A stretch of DNA of 64,000 nt from Leptidea sinapis (Eukaryota; Arthropoda; Insecta; Lepidoptera; Pieridae), in NCBI RefSeq assembly GCF_905404315.1, contig NC_066301.1:2418001-2482000 (forward strand). The letters are read 5' to 3'. Numbering within the stretch: position 1 is the stretch's first letter; each line of letters starts with the position of its first letter. Shown here in pieces: positions 21,861-34,200 of this stretch. The notes beneath the pieces were generated by a model. The model worked only from the letters and a program-made list of their open reading frames with translations, had not been told where the DNA came from and did not search any database. The translations under genes were made by a program, and so were the position numbers.

Positions 21861-21965
21861 CAACGAAACTTCATTTAATCGTATGAAAAACAATATTTTG
21901 TAAAATATGCACCAGTAATTTAATTGAAAAGGTTTATTTAAGACTTTAGCTATATTCAGCTTAGA

Positions 21966-22190
21966 TCATTTATACATCTATATAGACAATGACAGCTGTG
22001 AAAACGTTGGAAAAAAATAAGGCTGACTGTTAGATTTTATTCTGAGCAATGCACTTACACAACGTGAAATATAAATCGCGAGTGAAAGACGTAGCTTGTC
22101 ACTTAAGTAACAAACCTGGCCTGTTTTCATCGCTTCTCTAATAGCAAGGGACTCTATCTAGACGTATAAATTATCTAAGATTATAGTTAT
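21966..22190. repeat. MITE M1, copy 1
   Basis: Shares its interior ('cgcgagtgaaagacgtagc', 'acaacgtgaaat') and one end ('tctagacgtataaatt') with the inverted copy at 26815-26948. The ends are weakly inverted. It lies in the putative 5'UTR intron of gene A. Confidence 0.55.
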
Positions 22191-22279
22191 GTATGTATTA
22201 TTTTGAAATGTTATTAATGTCCATCAAACACGTATTTGTGCATTCATATTGTTTGAACTTACTAACTACTTAGGTGATA

Positions 22280-25200
22280 ATGGAAAAATACAGAGGTGTG
22301 AGTGATGCAGTACATTTGTATATAAATGAGATTCAGTGCTCGTTGGTGGCGAAGACTGGTATACCATCAGATAGATATCATTTTGGGAAACTTACCTTGG
22401 AGGCTCTCAGAGATGCGCCCGAAACTATATTGCAGGTATGAAATTGTTTTATTCGAACAGCTCGCATACATCTGGCAACAACTACAACGGCGCCTATTTC
22501 TGCCGTGAAGCAGTAATGTGTAAGCATTACCGTGTTTCGGTCTGAAGGGCTCCGTAGCTAGTGAAATTACTGGGCAAGTATGACTTAACATCTTATATCG
22601 ATATATACACAACAATACTTGTAGTGTTAATATTGAGGGTATTTGTAAGTTATTTAGTTAGTAATGTTGTTCATAAAATTTCTTAGCACCTAAATGTTTA
22701 TGCCCTTGTTTTGTTTTTTTCTTCTGTATAATAAATATTTGTAAGTAGTTTTAAGTTGTTTCATTTTTCTTTAAAAATAAGTAATTTAATTTAAGTAGTT
22801 AATTAAGTATTACACTTTAAATTTAAATAATATTATATGTCTTCCGACGACCTTATTGTACACGGTAAAACTCAAATGAGTTTATGTATGTACAATAATT
22901 GTGTTACCTATAATATGTTATTTGTTAATAAGAAATAAATAAATAAATATCTCAAGGTGACGAGCGCAGTTGTAGTGCCGCTGAGATTTCTTGGGTTTTT
23001 CAATCATCCCGAGAGGCACGGCATTGCAATGGGCAGGGAGTTATCAATGAACCAGCAGCTGAACGTCCTGCTCGTTTCGCCCCTTATTTTCAAAAAAAAA
23101 AATCTGATTTGAAAGACATTTGTAATATGAATACATACTTATTTAATTGCCATAATCATACTAAATTAAGAAATAAACAAGGTACGGCGTTCAGTGTGGG
23201 CTGATTATACGTACTAGCTTTTTCCCGCGACTTTGTCCACGTGAAATAGTTACTTTTGCCAGAATTCTTTATTTTTTGGAATAGTTTGCAAATAATACAC
23301 GGGTCAGATACAAACTGCTCTTCCGCTGCTGGCGGCGCTCTTCTACAGTACAGCGGATATCGGTGGTCAACGAGGACAGTCTCTTTAATAGTATTTCCCT
23401 GCGAACTTTAATCTCCTATTTCGTCCCCGTGTAGGCCAAAGTTTTAAAAATGCTCGAACAAATACGTATAAATTACTTCTTATCAATTGTCTACATACAA
23501 AGTTTCATGGTGTTATCTTCGATAATGACGAACTTCTATACAAACTTCCATCCCCCATCTCAACCCCTCCATTTATTTTATACCAATAAAAAGTCCTAAA
23601 CTCGGTCCTAAGCTCTAGTCTATTTTTGTTCTAAATTTTATCAAAATCGGTTGAGTGGTTTAGACGCGAAAGCGTAACAAACAAACCTACATTGAAGTCA
23701 GCTAAGTTATACGTAAGTAAAGTCTGAGAAAAGTCTAAGTTAGCAGTATTGCTCCAGCCTAAGCCGTGCGGTGGGGCTAAATATTTAAGATTACTAACAA
23801 TATTTAAATATTCATAATATGAATGCTTATGACGTTTGTTCACGCCAAATCATAGTATTTTTATATGGAAAGTAAAAATACCCAAGGACATGCCCAGTAC
23901 CAGCGGATAAGATATCTATTGCCTTTAATAAATTGGTCCATGCGTCACCTCGTGAACGGGTGCTGCTTGTGGTGCCAGGTTGGCCTATTATAGTTAATAA
24001 ATCATTGTATTTATTGGATGAAATAATTAATTATTACATTAATAACGATCATCATGTTCACGAAGCATACTTACACAAACAATGAATTCAAGCTCTAAAG
24101 ATTGATGCATTCAATATACGATAATTTATATTTATACAGTTTATTCTTTATTATTACAGCCATTGTAAAATACTCTATTTGATTGAATTGGCCGTTGAGT
24201 TTCTTATATGTTAGTCTCACGAGCTCTACTTTTTCAGTACTTTTGGTAGATTCAGTAATTTAAAACAAATATTTACACTGACGATAAGAAAGCGCTTAGT
24301 TTAAGCCTAATTGAATAATATTTATTTGACTTCGACTTTAATATAATGGTCGACACTGACAGTTTTCCGTTCACATCTCTGCTAGGTTTGCCACATTTAT
24401 CGAACATTGATACTTTATGCTTTTATTTAAAACCACGTCAGATTCTTATTACTTAATCAAAAACAATATATTCATCAACATTCACCTGAACTATACCTCG
24501 TCCAACAAATTATTTTACTTTTCTACAAAACATATTTATAGATTATATCGATTGTGATCGTCCATGATTAAGAGTCGGTGTCTTTCTTCGTTAATATAAT
24601 TTGGGACCTTGGTAATAGCAAGGCGTGCCATTTCCACCACTTAAGTGTTATGGTACCTACCCAAATAAATAAATAAAATAAATTTTTTAGATAGATGGAG
24701 TGACGGAAGAAACGGAAAGTTATAATTCCGTACTAGAGAGAACAGTGAAATGCGCAAACGCATTCAGAAATCTTGGTCTCCATCGAAACGATGTGATAAT
24801 ACTGATGGCTCCCAACCACATACACCTCTCAATACCAATGTACGCAGCGTTCTATCTCGGAGTTAGTGTTGCTGGAATCGATATGTATTTGCTAGTTAGT
24901 AAGTATATTTGTGTTTCAGTTTTGCCAATATTATTTTATAGAGCTTTGGTTGTCTTTACGATACACTAATCGTTAATAGGTTATGCTAATATGTGTGTTT
25001 GTCTTGTTTTGTTTGTCTTAAAAGAAAAAGAAAGCCTTGACTTAATATAATTGTGATAAACTTATGAGACTTTTTGTCTGATTTGATAATATTTTGATAT
25101 TTTTGTTTCTGTGAGTGCTAGATTACTTTGATGTCCTTAAAATTACCAAGAACGTAGCCCTGATTATTGAGTGATAATTTACTTTAGTTTATTTTTATTA

Positions 25201-28200
25201 ACGCACTGGTTATTTCATCGTCTATATTAGTGCAGTAGAATATTGATTTAGAATCATTTTCATCTGAGAAAGGCCTCAGGTAATGTGACTAGAACAATAA
25301 AATTATGATTTCAGACGAACTTGAAGATAATTTCAAAGACACTGAACCCAAAGTGGTATTCTGTCAAAATGATAGAGCAGAAGATGTAAAGAAAGCTTTG
25401 AGCGCATTAAATTTGACCTGTAAAGTTGTTACATTTGATAAAGGACCTGATTATGAAGGTTTTGATGATTTTCTTAATAAACATGGGCATGGACCATCAC
25501 CACAAGAATTCAGGTAGATATAATAAAATTTATTGCAAGAGATCAATTAAAAATAAATAAATAAATAAATTTCGTTTATTTCAAAGATTACATATACATT
25601 TTTTAGTGGTTGAGACTTCCCAGTAAGTTGTCTTAGGACACTTGTATTGGGAATATCTCGCAATCAATTTAAGCTAATTTATACTAAAGTCAAAGAATGC
25701 TATATGTTTATGATCTCAACAGCTTTGCCAGAGAGAACAAGAGTCGTGGCTTCGTGCACGAAGTTAATACGACCTCATAGGTTGTCTGATTTTCGGATAT
25801 ATGTTCGCTTGTTAACATGAATGGGCTATATATTGGAATTGAAATAAAAATAACTTCGTCACTATGAGACAAAGAAGGGTAACTGAGCACGTGCCTGCGA
25901 GACAGCCAGCATGCTTGTCTCATTGAAAACAAGTCTGGTGATCCAAGCACGCGACTTCAATGCGTCGAAACCATTATGTTGATATTGACATGAGCAACCT
26001 TTACAGGGCTTCAGATTTTGATCCAGTTGATACAACGTTATTTCTCATTGCTACGAGTGGCACTACTGGTCTGCCAAAAACAGCTGAAGTAACACACAAG
26101 AATATGATGCATGGTATCTCATACATGTGGTAAGTGTATACTTATTACCTTTATTCAGGCATTATTCACTCTAAGACTACGCAGTAATGAGAGTTTATAC
26201 AAATGGATCATCATTTACCTCAATGTGTTAACCATAGAAAGGTATATCTGGTTTGGTCCCAGTTTTATTTCAAAGCGTAGAGTCGTCGCTTTATCGAATA
26301 TCATTCGTCGTTCAATCACTTCATCACGGGCAGTGTTCCAAAGAACTAGTGCGAGAAAAAAAAACGTGATTAAAACACCAAAACCACTAGTCTTGAATGT
26401 CATCCTCAAAATTTGGATCTCCAATATACTTCGCTCTACCTGCTTTATCTTCACCTTACTTTACCTTCAAAAAACTTCATAGATTCACCTAAACTACCAG
26501 CAAGTCTTTTGTGCTGCAAGAGAGTATTATGGCGGAGATCATTTTCACACAAAGAATAATAATATCTTCTATTGAGCACATCTTCATTTCAGAAAATGTC
26601 AAGATTCAAGTAACGTTTCACCATAGTTTGGTAGTTGTATGGCAAATTGTTAGAGAACGTTTTTACTAGTAGGAAGTTTGCTTCCACTGGATGTGCACTA
26701 GGTGGGCAACACACCGGTGCCTTTTTCTGTCCTGTTATATTCAAGCTCAGATAATTTTTACGTCTCGATAGAGCCGCTTGATGATAGGTAATGCACAAAA
26801 GCAGACCAGGTTTATAGCTTTAGTGTGACAAGCTACGTCTTATACTCGCGATACGTATGTCACATTGTTTTAGTGTGCGTAAAAATAGAGGTTAACAGTT
26901 CGCTACTAATTCTTTCGACAGCTGTCACAGTTTATCTAGACGTATAAATTACACAAATAAAACTGAAAACAAAATTTTATACAAGTTGCGGTACTCAAAC
27001 CCGCGACCTCTCGTGTTCCGTCTGAGTACTCTTTCCAACTGAGCTAACCGTTCGGGTGACGTATCGTTTATAAAATCTTGTATGCTTTGTTCAACTCTCA
27101 GATTGTAGCTTCGTCTGCAGGATCTACTTTACAGTTGATAACCTGCTCAACTACAAAAAATATTTCCATCGTTCATAAAATTTTATTTTCAGTTTTATAT
27201 GTGTAATTAATCCCAGAAGTGAGTGATCACTTCACAATCACTATAAAAATGTAACAAATCGTATAAATAATAATATAAGTTTGATAGGCATTGTACCTAG
27301 TGTACCTATCTTATGATTAAACGTCACGACCGTTCATAATTTTGGGTTCAATGAAGAATAATTCTAAGCATCATTGCATTGTATTGGGTCAAGCGTTTTA
27401 TTTACCATAAGGTGAACGTTTTGCTTGTTTTTTGTCATAAAAAACAAATATGTAACAAAGTGAATTAGTGTCAATGCACCTTAACTACAAAAATAACATT
27501 ATTTCAGGGCAAACTTCGAAGAATTCCCTAAACCAACCAGATTACCAATAATAGTATCCCCGATACAATGGTTCTCTGCGATATTCTTCTACGCGACAAC
27601 ACCCATGTTCAGACTAACCAGGCTTCAATCATCACTCACTATGACACAGGAACTTGCGTATGATTTAATTAACAAATATAAGGTGAGGATAATCATCATA
27701 ATACTATAAGTCTTATTTCGTTAGAAAAGCATTTTTTGTGAACGTGAAGTGAACATAATATTATTACCTTTAAGTTCGTTGAGCACTCTATGGTAATTGA
27801 GGTAAGACCAGTGGGTGGCTTCTTTGCACCGCATGCCGGCTAGATTATGGGTACCACAAAGGCGCCTATTTCTGCCGTGAAGCAGGAATGTGTAAGCATT
27901 ACTGTGTTTCGGTCTGAAGGGCGCCGTAGCTAGTGAAATTGCTGGGCAAATGAGACTTAACATCTTATGTCTCATGGTGACTAGCGCAGTTGTAGTGCCG
28001 CTCAGAATTTTTGCGTTTACAATAATCTTGAAGGGCACTGCATTATAATGGGCAGGGGGTATCAATAACCATCAGCTGTAGGTCCCGCTCGTCTCGTCCC
28101 TTATTTTCATTAAAAAAAAACATTTAATGTGAAGCCACGGTCATGTGTGTTATGTAATCTTGCTTTAATTATGACTTATAGTTCAATGAATTGTATGTAA

Positions 28201-31200
28201 AATTAATTTTAAGTAATTTTTTATTTTAAATATTATTTTTATATCATATTTAATATTTTTATTGTGAGTAAGCTTAAAAACAATAGTACCAAGTACGAGA
28301 GAGAACGTGCAAATCTAACCAAAAATACATTTTGACAAAAATGTTTAAAAAATCTATAGTTACAATTTTTAAGTATACTGAAAGACGATTAGCTACGGAA
28401 CAGTTATTATATCATTAATTCTAATTAGACGAAGTGAAAATTTATATAAAAAATTTATATATAAATAAAATGATAGAGGTTTCTCTCTTGTGCGCGCATC
28501 ACGGAAAAACTACTATTCAGTAGTTTAGATTTCAAACAAGTCTTCCAAGTTTTATACCTTAGACACTTCGCCCTTATCTAAAAAATATAATATTGCGATA
28601 ATATCTTCATTTAATATAGAGTTATTAAAAATTTAAGAAACAACCATTTTTTAAGCACTTCGTGCTCAGTCATTTGTTGCAATCAATAAACTCAATGTAG
28701 TCAATGGCTTTTGAGAATGTCTCAAATTAAAACAAATGTGTCTTTGTACCCAATGCTCAAGTCATGTCAGAATTAAAAATACTTTAATATTTTAACTTTC
28801 AGCCTACTTTCGCATTTTCAAGTCCTAACATGTGGACAACTTTGTTTAAGCCTGGGCACGAAGGAAAATGTGACTTTTCTTGTTTTGAAGTTATATTCAT
28901 TGGCGGCAGCGCTATGCATCCAAGTCTATTTGAGGAAATGAAGGTGGGTTATTCGCAATCGACAAGTTCTAGATGAAATTTTGTATTTTTTTCAAGTTCC
29001 CGTATCTCTTCAATTTGAAAAACTTTAAAGAGACAGTTCACATATTATATCCGTATTTTGAGAAAAAACTTTAAAGATACACCCCCTTATTCATAATGGT
29101 CCGCTAACTTAAAACAGCCGCTAAGGAGTGTTTTTCTCATTCTGACTTAGTTCAATAGAAGAAGACAGAGTGAGAATTAGCAATGCTTTAAGTTAGCAGG
29201 CTATTATGAATAAGGGGGTAAGTGTCCATCTAGTACCTATCGGTATATTGAGAGTTTCTTAAAATTAGAGATACTTTAAAGAGACTAAGCACATAGTAAC
29301 GGTCTTTGGAGAGAGAACATCCAATAATAATTGTTATTTTTATGAAAATCTATTTCAATTTCATTTTTTTTATTTAAAAAAATATAAAATTGGAACACAA
29401 TTATATATTTATTAATCCTGATGTTCTTGGGCACGGTAGACTGAAGTTTACCTCAGATTAAGGTGTAGAATAAGGTAAGTAAGGTGTATGATGATTATAG
29501 CAGAAATGTAAGAAAACGTTTTTACTAGTGGGAGGTTTCTTTGCACTCCATCATTTCATCACCTCAGCAGCGCTGTTTTTCTATGAAAAGCAATGTGCAA
29601 GCATTAATCTATTTTGGTTTCAACGGCGCCTTAGCTGCTGATGTTATTGGGCTAATGGAACATCTTATGTCTCAATGTTACGCGCCGTTGCGATGCCGCT
29701 GATAATTTTGGGATTTAGTTCAATCAAGAACTCTGCGGCACTGTATTGTAAATGGAAGGGTGAAACTCCATAAATGAAATATAGAAGTATTTTGATAAAT
29801 GCCGAAGCTGTAAGCTTTTGACGACCCCTATAGCCCAGTGATTAGTGACCCTGCCTACTGAGCTAGACGTCCTGGGTTCGAATCCCGGTAGGTGTAAACA
29901 TTTATATGATGAATATGAATGTATGTTTAAGGACGTATATTGTATTAATGATATCGTTGTTTTGTACCCATAGTACAGGCTATGCCTGCTTTGGGGCAAG
30001 ATAATTTGTGTAAATATGTGTCAATATTTATTTATTTATTTTGTACAGTAAAGAGAATATTTTAATTTTCTAATGGAGAACATTTTAACTAATTACATGT
30101 GAAAACTTATCCCAAGAGGTATTATTTCTACCATTTGAATAACTAAGGCGACATTTTAGACTGTTTTGTTATGTCGTAATATAGAACATACGGCAATAAA
30201 TAATTTGTTTATTAAATTGTTGCCATGGGTACCTTCAAAAAAAGGCCGGCAACGCTCTTGTGATTCCTCTGGTTGCAAGAGAATGTGGGCGGCGGTGATC
30301 ACTTTACACCAGGTGACCCGTACGCTCGTTTGTCCTCCTATTCCATAAAAAAAGAGTCCGATCCGTATCCGTGAATACACGGTGCGGAGTAGTCCTAAAA
30401 CTATTTCTATGGTAGTTTACGAACTAGATCCGGCTTTCGTCATCCGATTTTAATCCGTCACCCGTAGAAATAGTTCTACGACTACTTCGGACCATTTTTC
30501 CATGGGTAAGAAAGGTTAGAATCAGGCTGGGGTATCATAAAACACCTTCGCTCAAAGCAGACGACGTGCCCTACCTAGACCCTCTGAGTATCCTACGATT
30601 TCTCAAAGCAATAGGTCTCGAGGATATAGTTTAAACCTCGGTACAGTGACACGCATCCTAGTTAGTAGCCTCGATTCTCTTCCTTAACTTTTAAGTTTGA
30701 GAGCAGGCGCGCTAGCGCAAGAAGTGGGCACAATAGTTCCTAGGATTTAAGTGCATTGAAATCCCCAAATCATAATAATAGTAATGGGTACGAAAAGGAC
30801 TCTGATCGGACGTAGTGCGAAAGCGCTTTTAGTCTTATTTCATTAGTCTGATTCTTGATAAGGAAATTAATTTAATTGAATAATCACTTAACAGAAAACA
30901 ATTCCTGATACTTTCATACTTAATGTGTATGGTCAAAGTGAGCTGGGTGGTCTGGGAATGATCTTCGATCCTTACTTTCCTAAGTCCCTCGGAAGACCAG
31001 TTCCATACTTGAAGGCCAGGGTAAGCTGTAAATTAACTTGTTTATCTAATTATAGGAATTCTATTTATATATAACTTTAAATATTTTTTCTAATAAAGCC
31101 AAGAAATAGTTATTTTTTAATTTTTGTCAGTTTGTCTGTGAGTTGACTGCGGCAGCTCGCGTCATCTCTATACCAGTTTGCGTGCGAGCAACATTACTTG

Positions 31201-34200
31201 ATGGGCAATTTGGTCATTACTTCTTTATTGTATGCAGTAAACAAACGATTTATGGAAGAGAAAAAGAAATACGAAGAAATACATGCTGAATACCAAGGTC
31301 ACGCTATTTAGAAGGCGAATATCACTAATTCCTCACTCTCTTAAGGACTCTGCACGATTTCACACTTATTTCAGATTGTCAAAGTCAAATTCTATAATCT
31401 TAACAATTAATAGTATGCGGTGACGATGTATGAAGCGATTCACCGCTTCCTGTGTCGTACTGCGCGTCGCTACACTGCGTATCAAAATATTCTCTCGGAG
31501 GCAACGTGCAGTTCGACACCGCTCTAGCGCGATATGCATTATACAAAATGATAGAAATAATATTTTAGTGGCAGGGTAATGACGCAGTTTAAGGCGAAGG
31601 GTGGACAGAAAACACGATATCAAGGTGTTTTTAGACAAGTTCTGTGGTGAAAATATAGCATTTGGAGCTATGCACACTACTTTATCCTGTCACACATACC
31701 CTTAAGCCTTACTTGTAAGTTGCGTATGCTTGCTGTTGGTTAAAGTTAACACTCCAGAACTATTATGAACTACCAGTTTTCTTTGCAGTTAAACAAGTTT
31801 TTTCTCGGCATGATGCATTTGTTTAGTATACTGCTCTCATAAAAGTTGTTTTTATAGCTTTTACTTTTTTGTGTAGGTACATTTATTCAGATTAGTAATC
31901 AATAATGAGGATTGTAAGCAATTAAACTGTTTGCGCCTGTTAAAATGTTACATTTTCGACGCAACTTTTTTAAAATATTGGCTTCGTTACATAGGAGCCG
32001 TGAACTCATATCGCTCAAGGTCGCCGGCATTTAGTGTCGCCTTAAGGTAATCAAGACTGTATCGCATCATACAAAGCTTCCTTAACTCGTCTTGTTTTAA
32101 TTAAGTTACCTGGTCACCTTAATGGCCAAATATTGCCACTGAACACCAAGTGACCCATGTCGCTACTATTATGTCACTATTACAATTTTACCTCAGTAAC
32201 AGTAAAAAAAATCATTACGGAAGCAACTGTTTCTAGTGCTATTATTGTTTTCAGTTGGTCAATCCAGAAACAGAAGAAGAGATAAACGTTCCGAACGTGT
32301 CTGGAGAACTGTGGCTTAAGGGACCGAGTGTTTTTAAGGTAATATCTTATTTTGTTAGACAATAGAAGAGAGAATTTGGTTACTTTTACCATTGGGATGC
32401 TCCGTTGCTCCGGATGCCGGCTAAATTATGGGTACCAGAACGGCGCCTATTTCTGCCGTGATGTGGTAATGTGTAAGCATTACTGTGTTTCTGTATGGAC
32501 AGCCTTACAATCCATTCCTTCTCTGTATGGACAGCCTATTATATTTCTGATTTATTTATGTTTTAGAATATAATATTGGTTACGACATTGTCCCGCAATG
32601 GCTAACACCAGTATTCATTTAAAAATTTCCCCTCTGGGAACCCCAATGTATTTATTTATTTGTTATAAAACAAATTATAAGAAAATAAACTATACAACTT
32701 ACGGACGTTGAATTTTAACCCATTCTTTCCTTTTTTTCTGTGCTTTCCTGCAGAATTTGCCTTGAGCATTGAGGATTTCTAACTTGACTTACTTTTAGGG
32801 TTATCGAAACAGACCAGACGCTACACGGAGTACTTTGACCGAGGATGGTTGGCTTCTAACAGGTGATATTATGTACAGAGATGATAAATGGTACTTCTAT
32901 TACGTGGACAGGTGGAAGCTTTTACTCAAGTATAGAAACCATCAGGTAAGTAATATCTTTTTTATTCACGAACATTACAAACATAGTGTATGTGCCACAG
33001 ACTTAGATTATACTTTACGAGCCTAATAATTAAGTGTACAAATTTTAGTGATTTAGTTGGCTAATCTATTTTTTTTTATATAAGAGGAGGCCAACACCGC
33101 CCTCTCACCTTTGTATGTTCTATTGCTCTGTAGAAGGCAATTTTATTGGGCTCCTCAAAGTTCTGACTCCATTAAAATTGAGATTCCACCTTTTAAGATT
33201 CTATCAGCTGCGAAGACACTGAAGTTAAGTCCAACTTACAGATTAAATTATCTCAATGCGTATAAGTGTACTTTGTCTTCTTTACGCACAGTACTAATAA
33301 TGTATAGACAGTGATATATCATATCATCCCCACCATCTGGATGTGTGGCAATCCTCCACAGTGCGGTTTTCAAGGAGCTTTCTTCTGCGTACTACAACCC
33401 TGTGGAATGAGTTTCCTTGTGCGGTGTTTCCGGGACGATACGACATTGGTACCTTCAAAAAAAGCGCGTACACCTTCCTTAAGGGCCGGCAACGCTCTTG
33501 TGATTCCTCTGGTGTTGCAAAAAAAAGTGACAAAACACCGTTGACTTCAGATAACATATTGACACACCTTCTTCTTCCTCTTACGGTTTGAAGTGTGTGA
33601 GTTCGAAAATGTAGCTAAAAAACTGTTTCTAGAATTTTGTCTCTTTTGCTAAGGTCGCTAATATCAATACGGCAGTACCAAGTTAATGCGGTTTTCACCG
33701 TGGCATACTCCCCGTAATGTTCTAAACCTTGGTTCATTCTAAACGGTTTACTAACAAGAAAGTTATATTAGTTGAAATAAGAGACAGAAATCTACGCAGT
33801 GTCTCAGTCGCATGCCTTTTAATAATTTATTTGTGCTATTAATATAATCTATAGCAATTATTAATTAATAATGAAACATAAACTGTTCTCTTATTATCTG
33901 TTCACTTACAAGTATACGTCAATAAATTATAAATGAAAGTACTTTAATAACTATAATCGTGAATATTATTCATGTGAATAAACAACTAAGATTTTTTATT
34001 ATTATTATCTCAGGGGATTTTTTTGTTTGATTAAATAATATCTCGCTATATAATACAATCTGATTGATATTGATTTTGGCTCCGATAACTGCAGTGTAAA
34101 TCCTCACTTGTAACACAAGATTCACGTACACCGAATATAGTGTATATTAAGTCACTGGCGAGGTCCTTTCGAAGGACCAAAAAGATGTATGAGTTACACC

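Noticed and set aside
26111..26482. 123-codon open frame after gene A exon 4
   Set aside because: It starts in intron sequence past the GTAAGT donor, and another frame of the same DNA shows a decayed LINE RT C-terminus.
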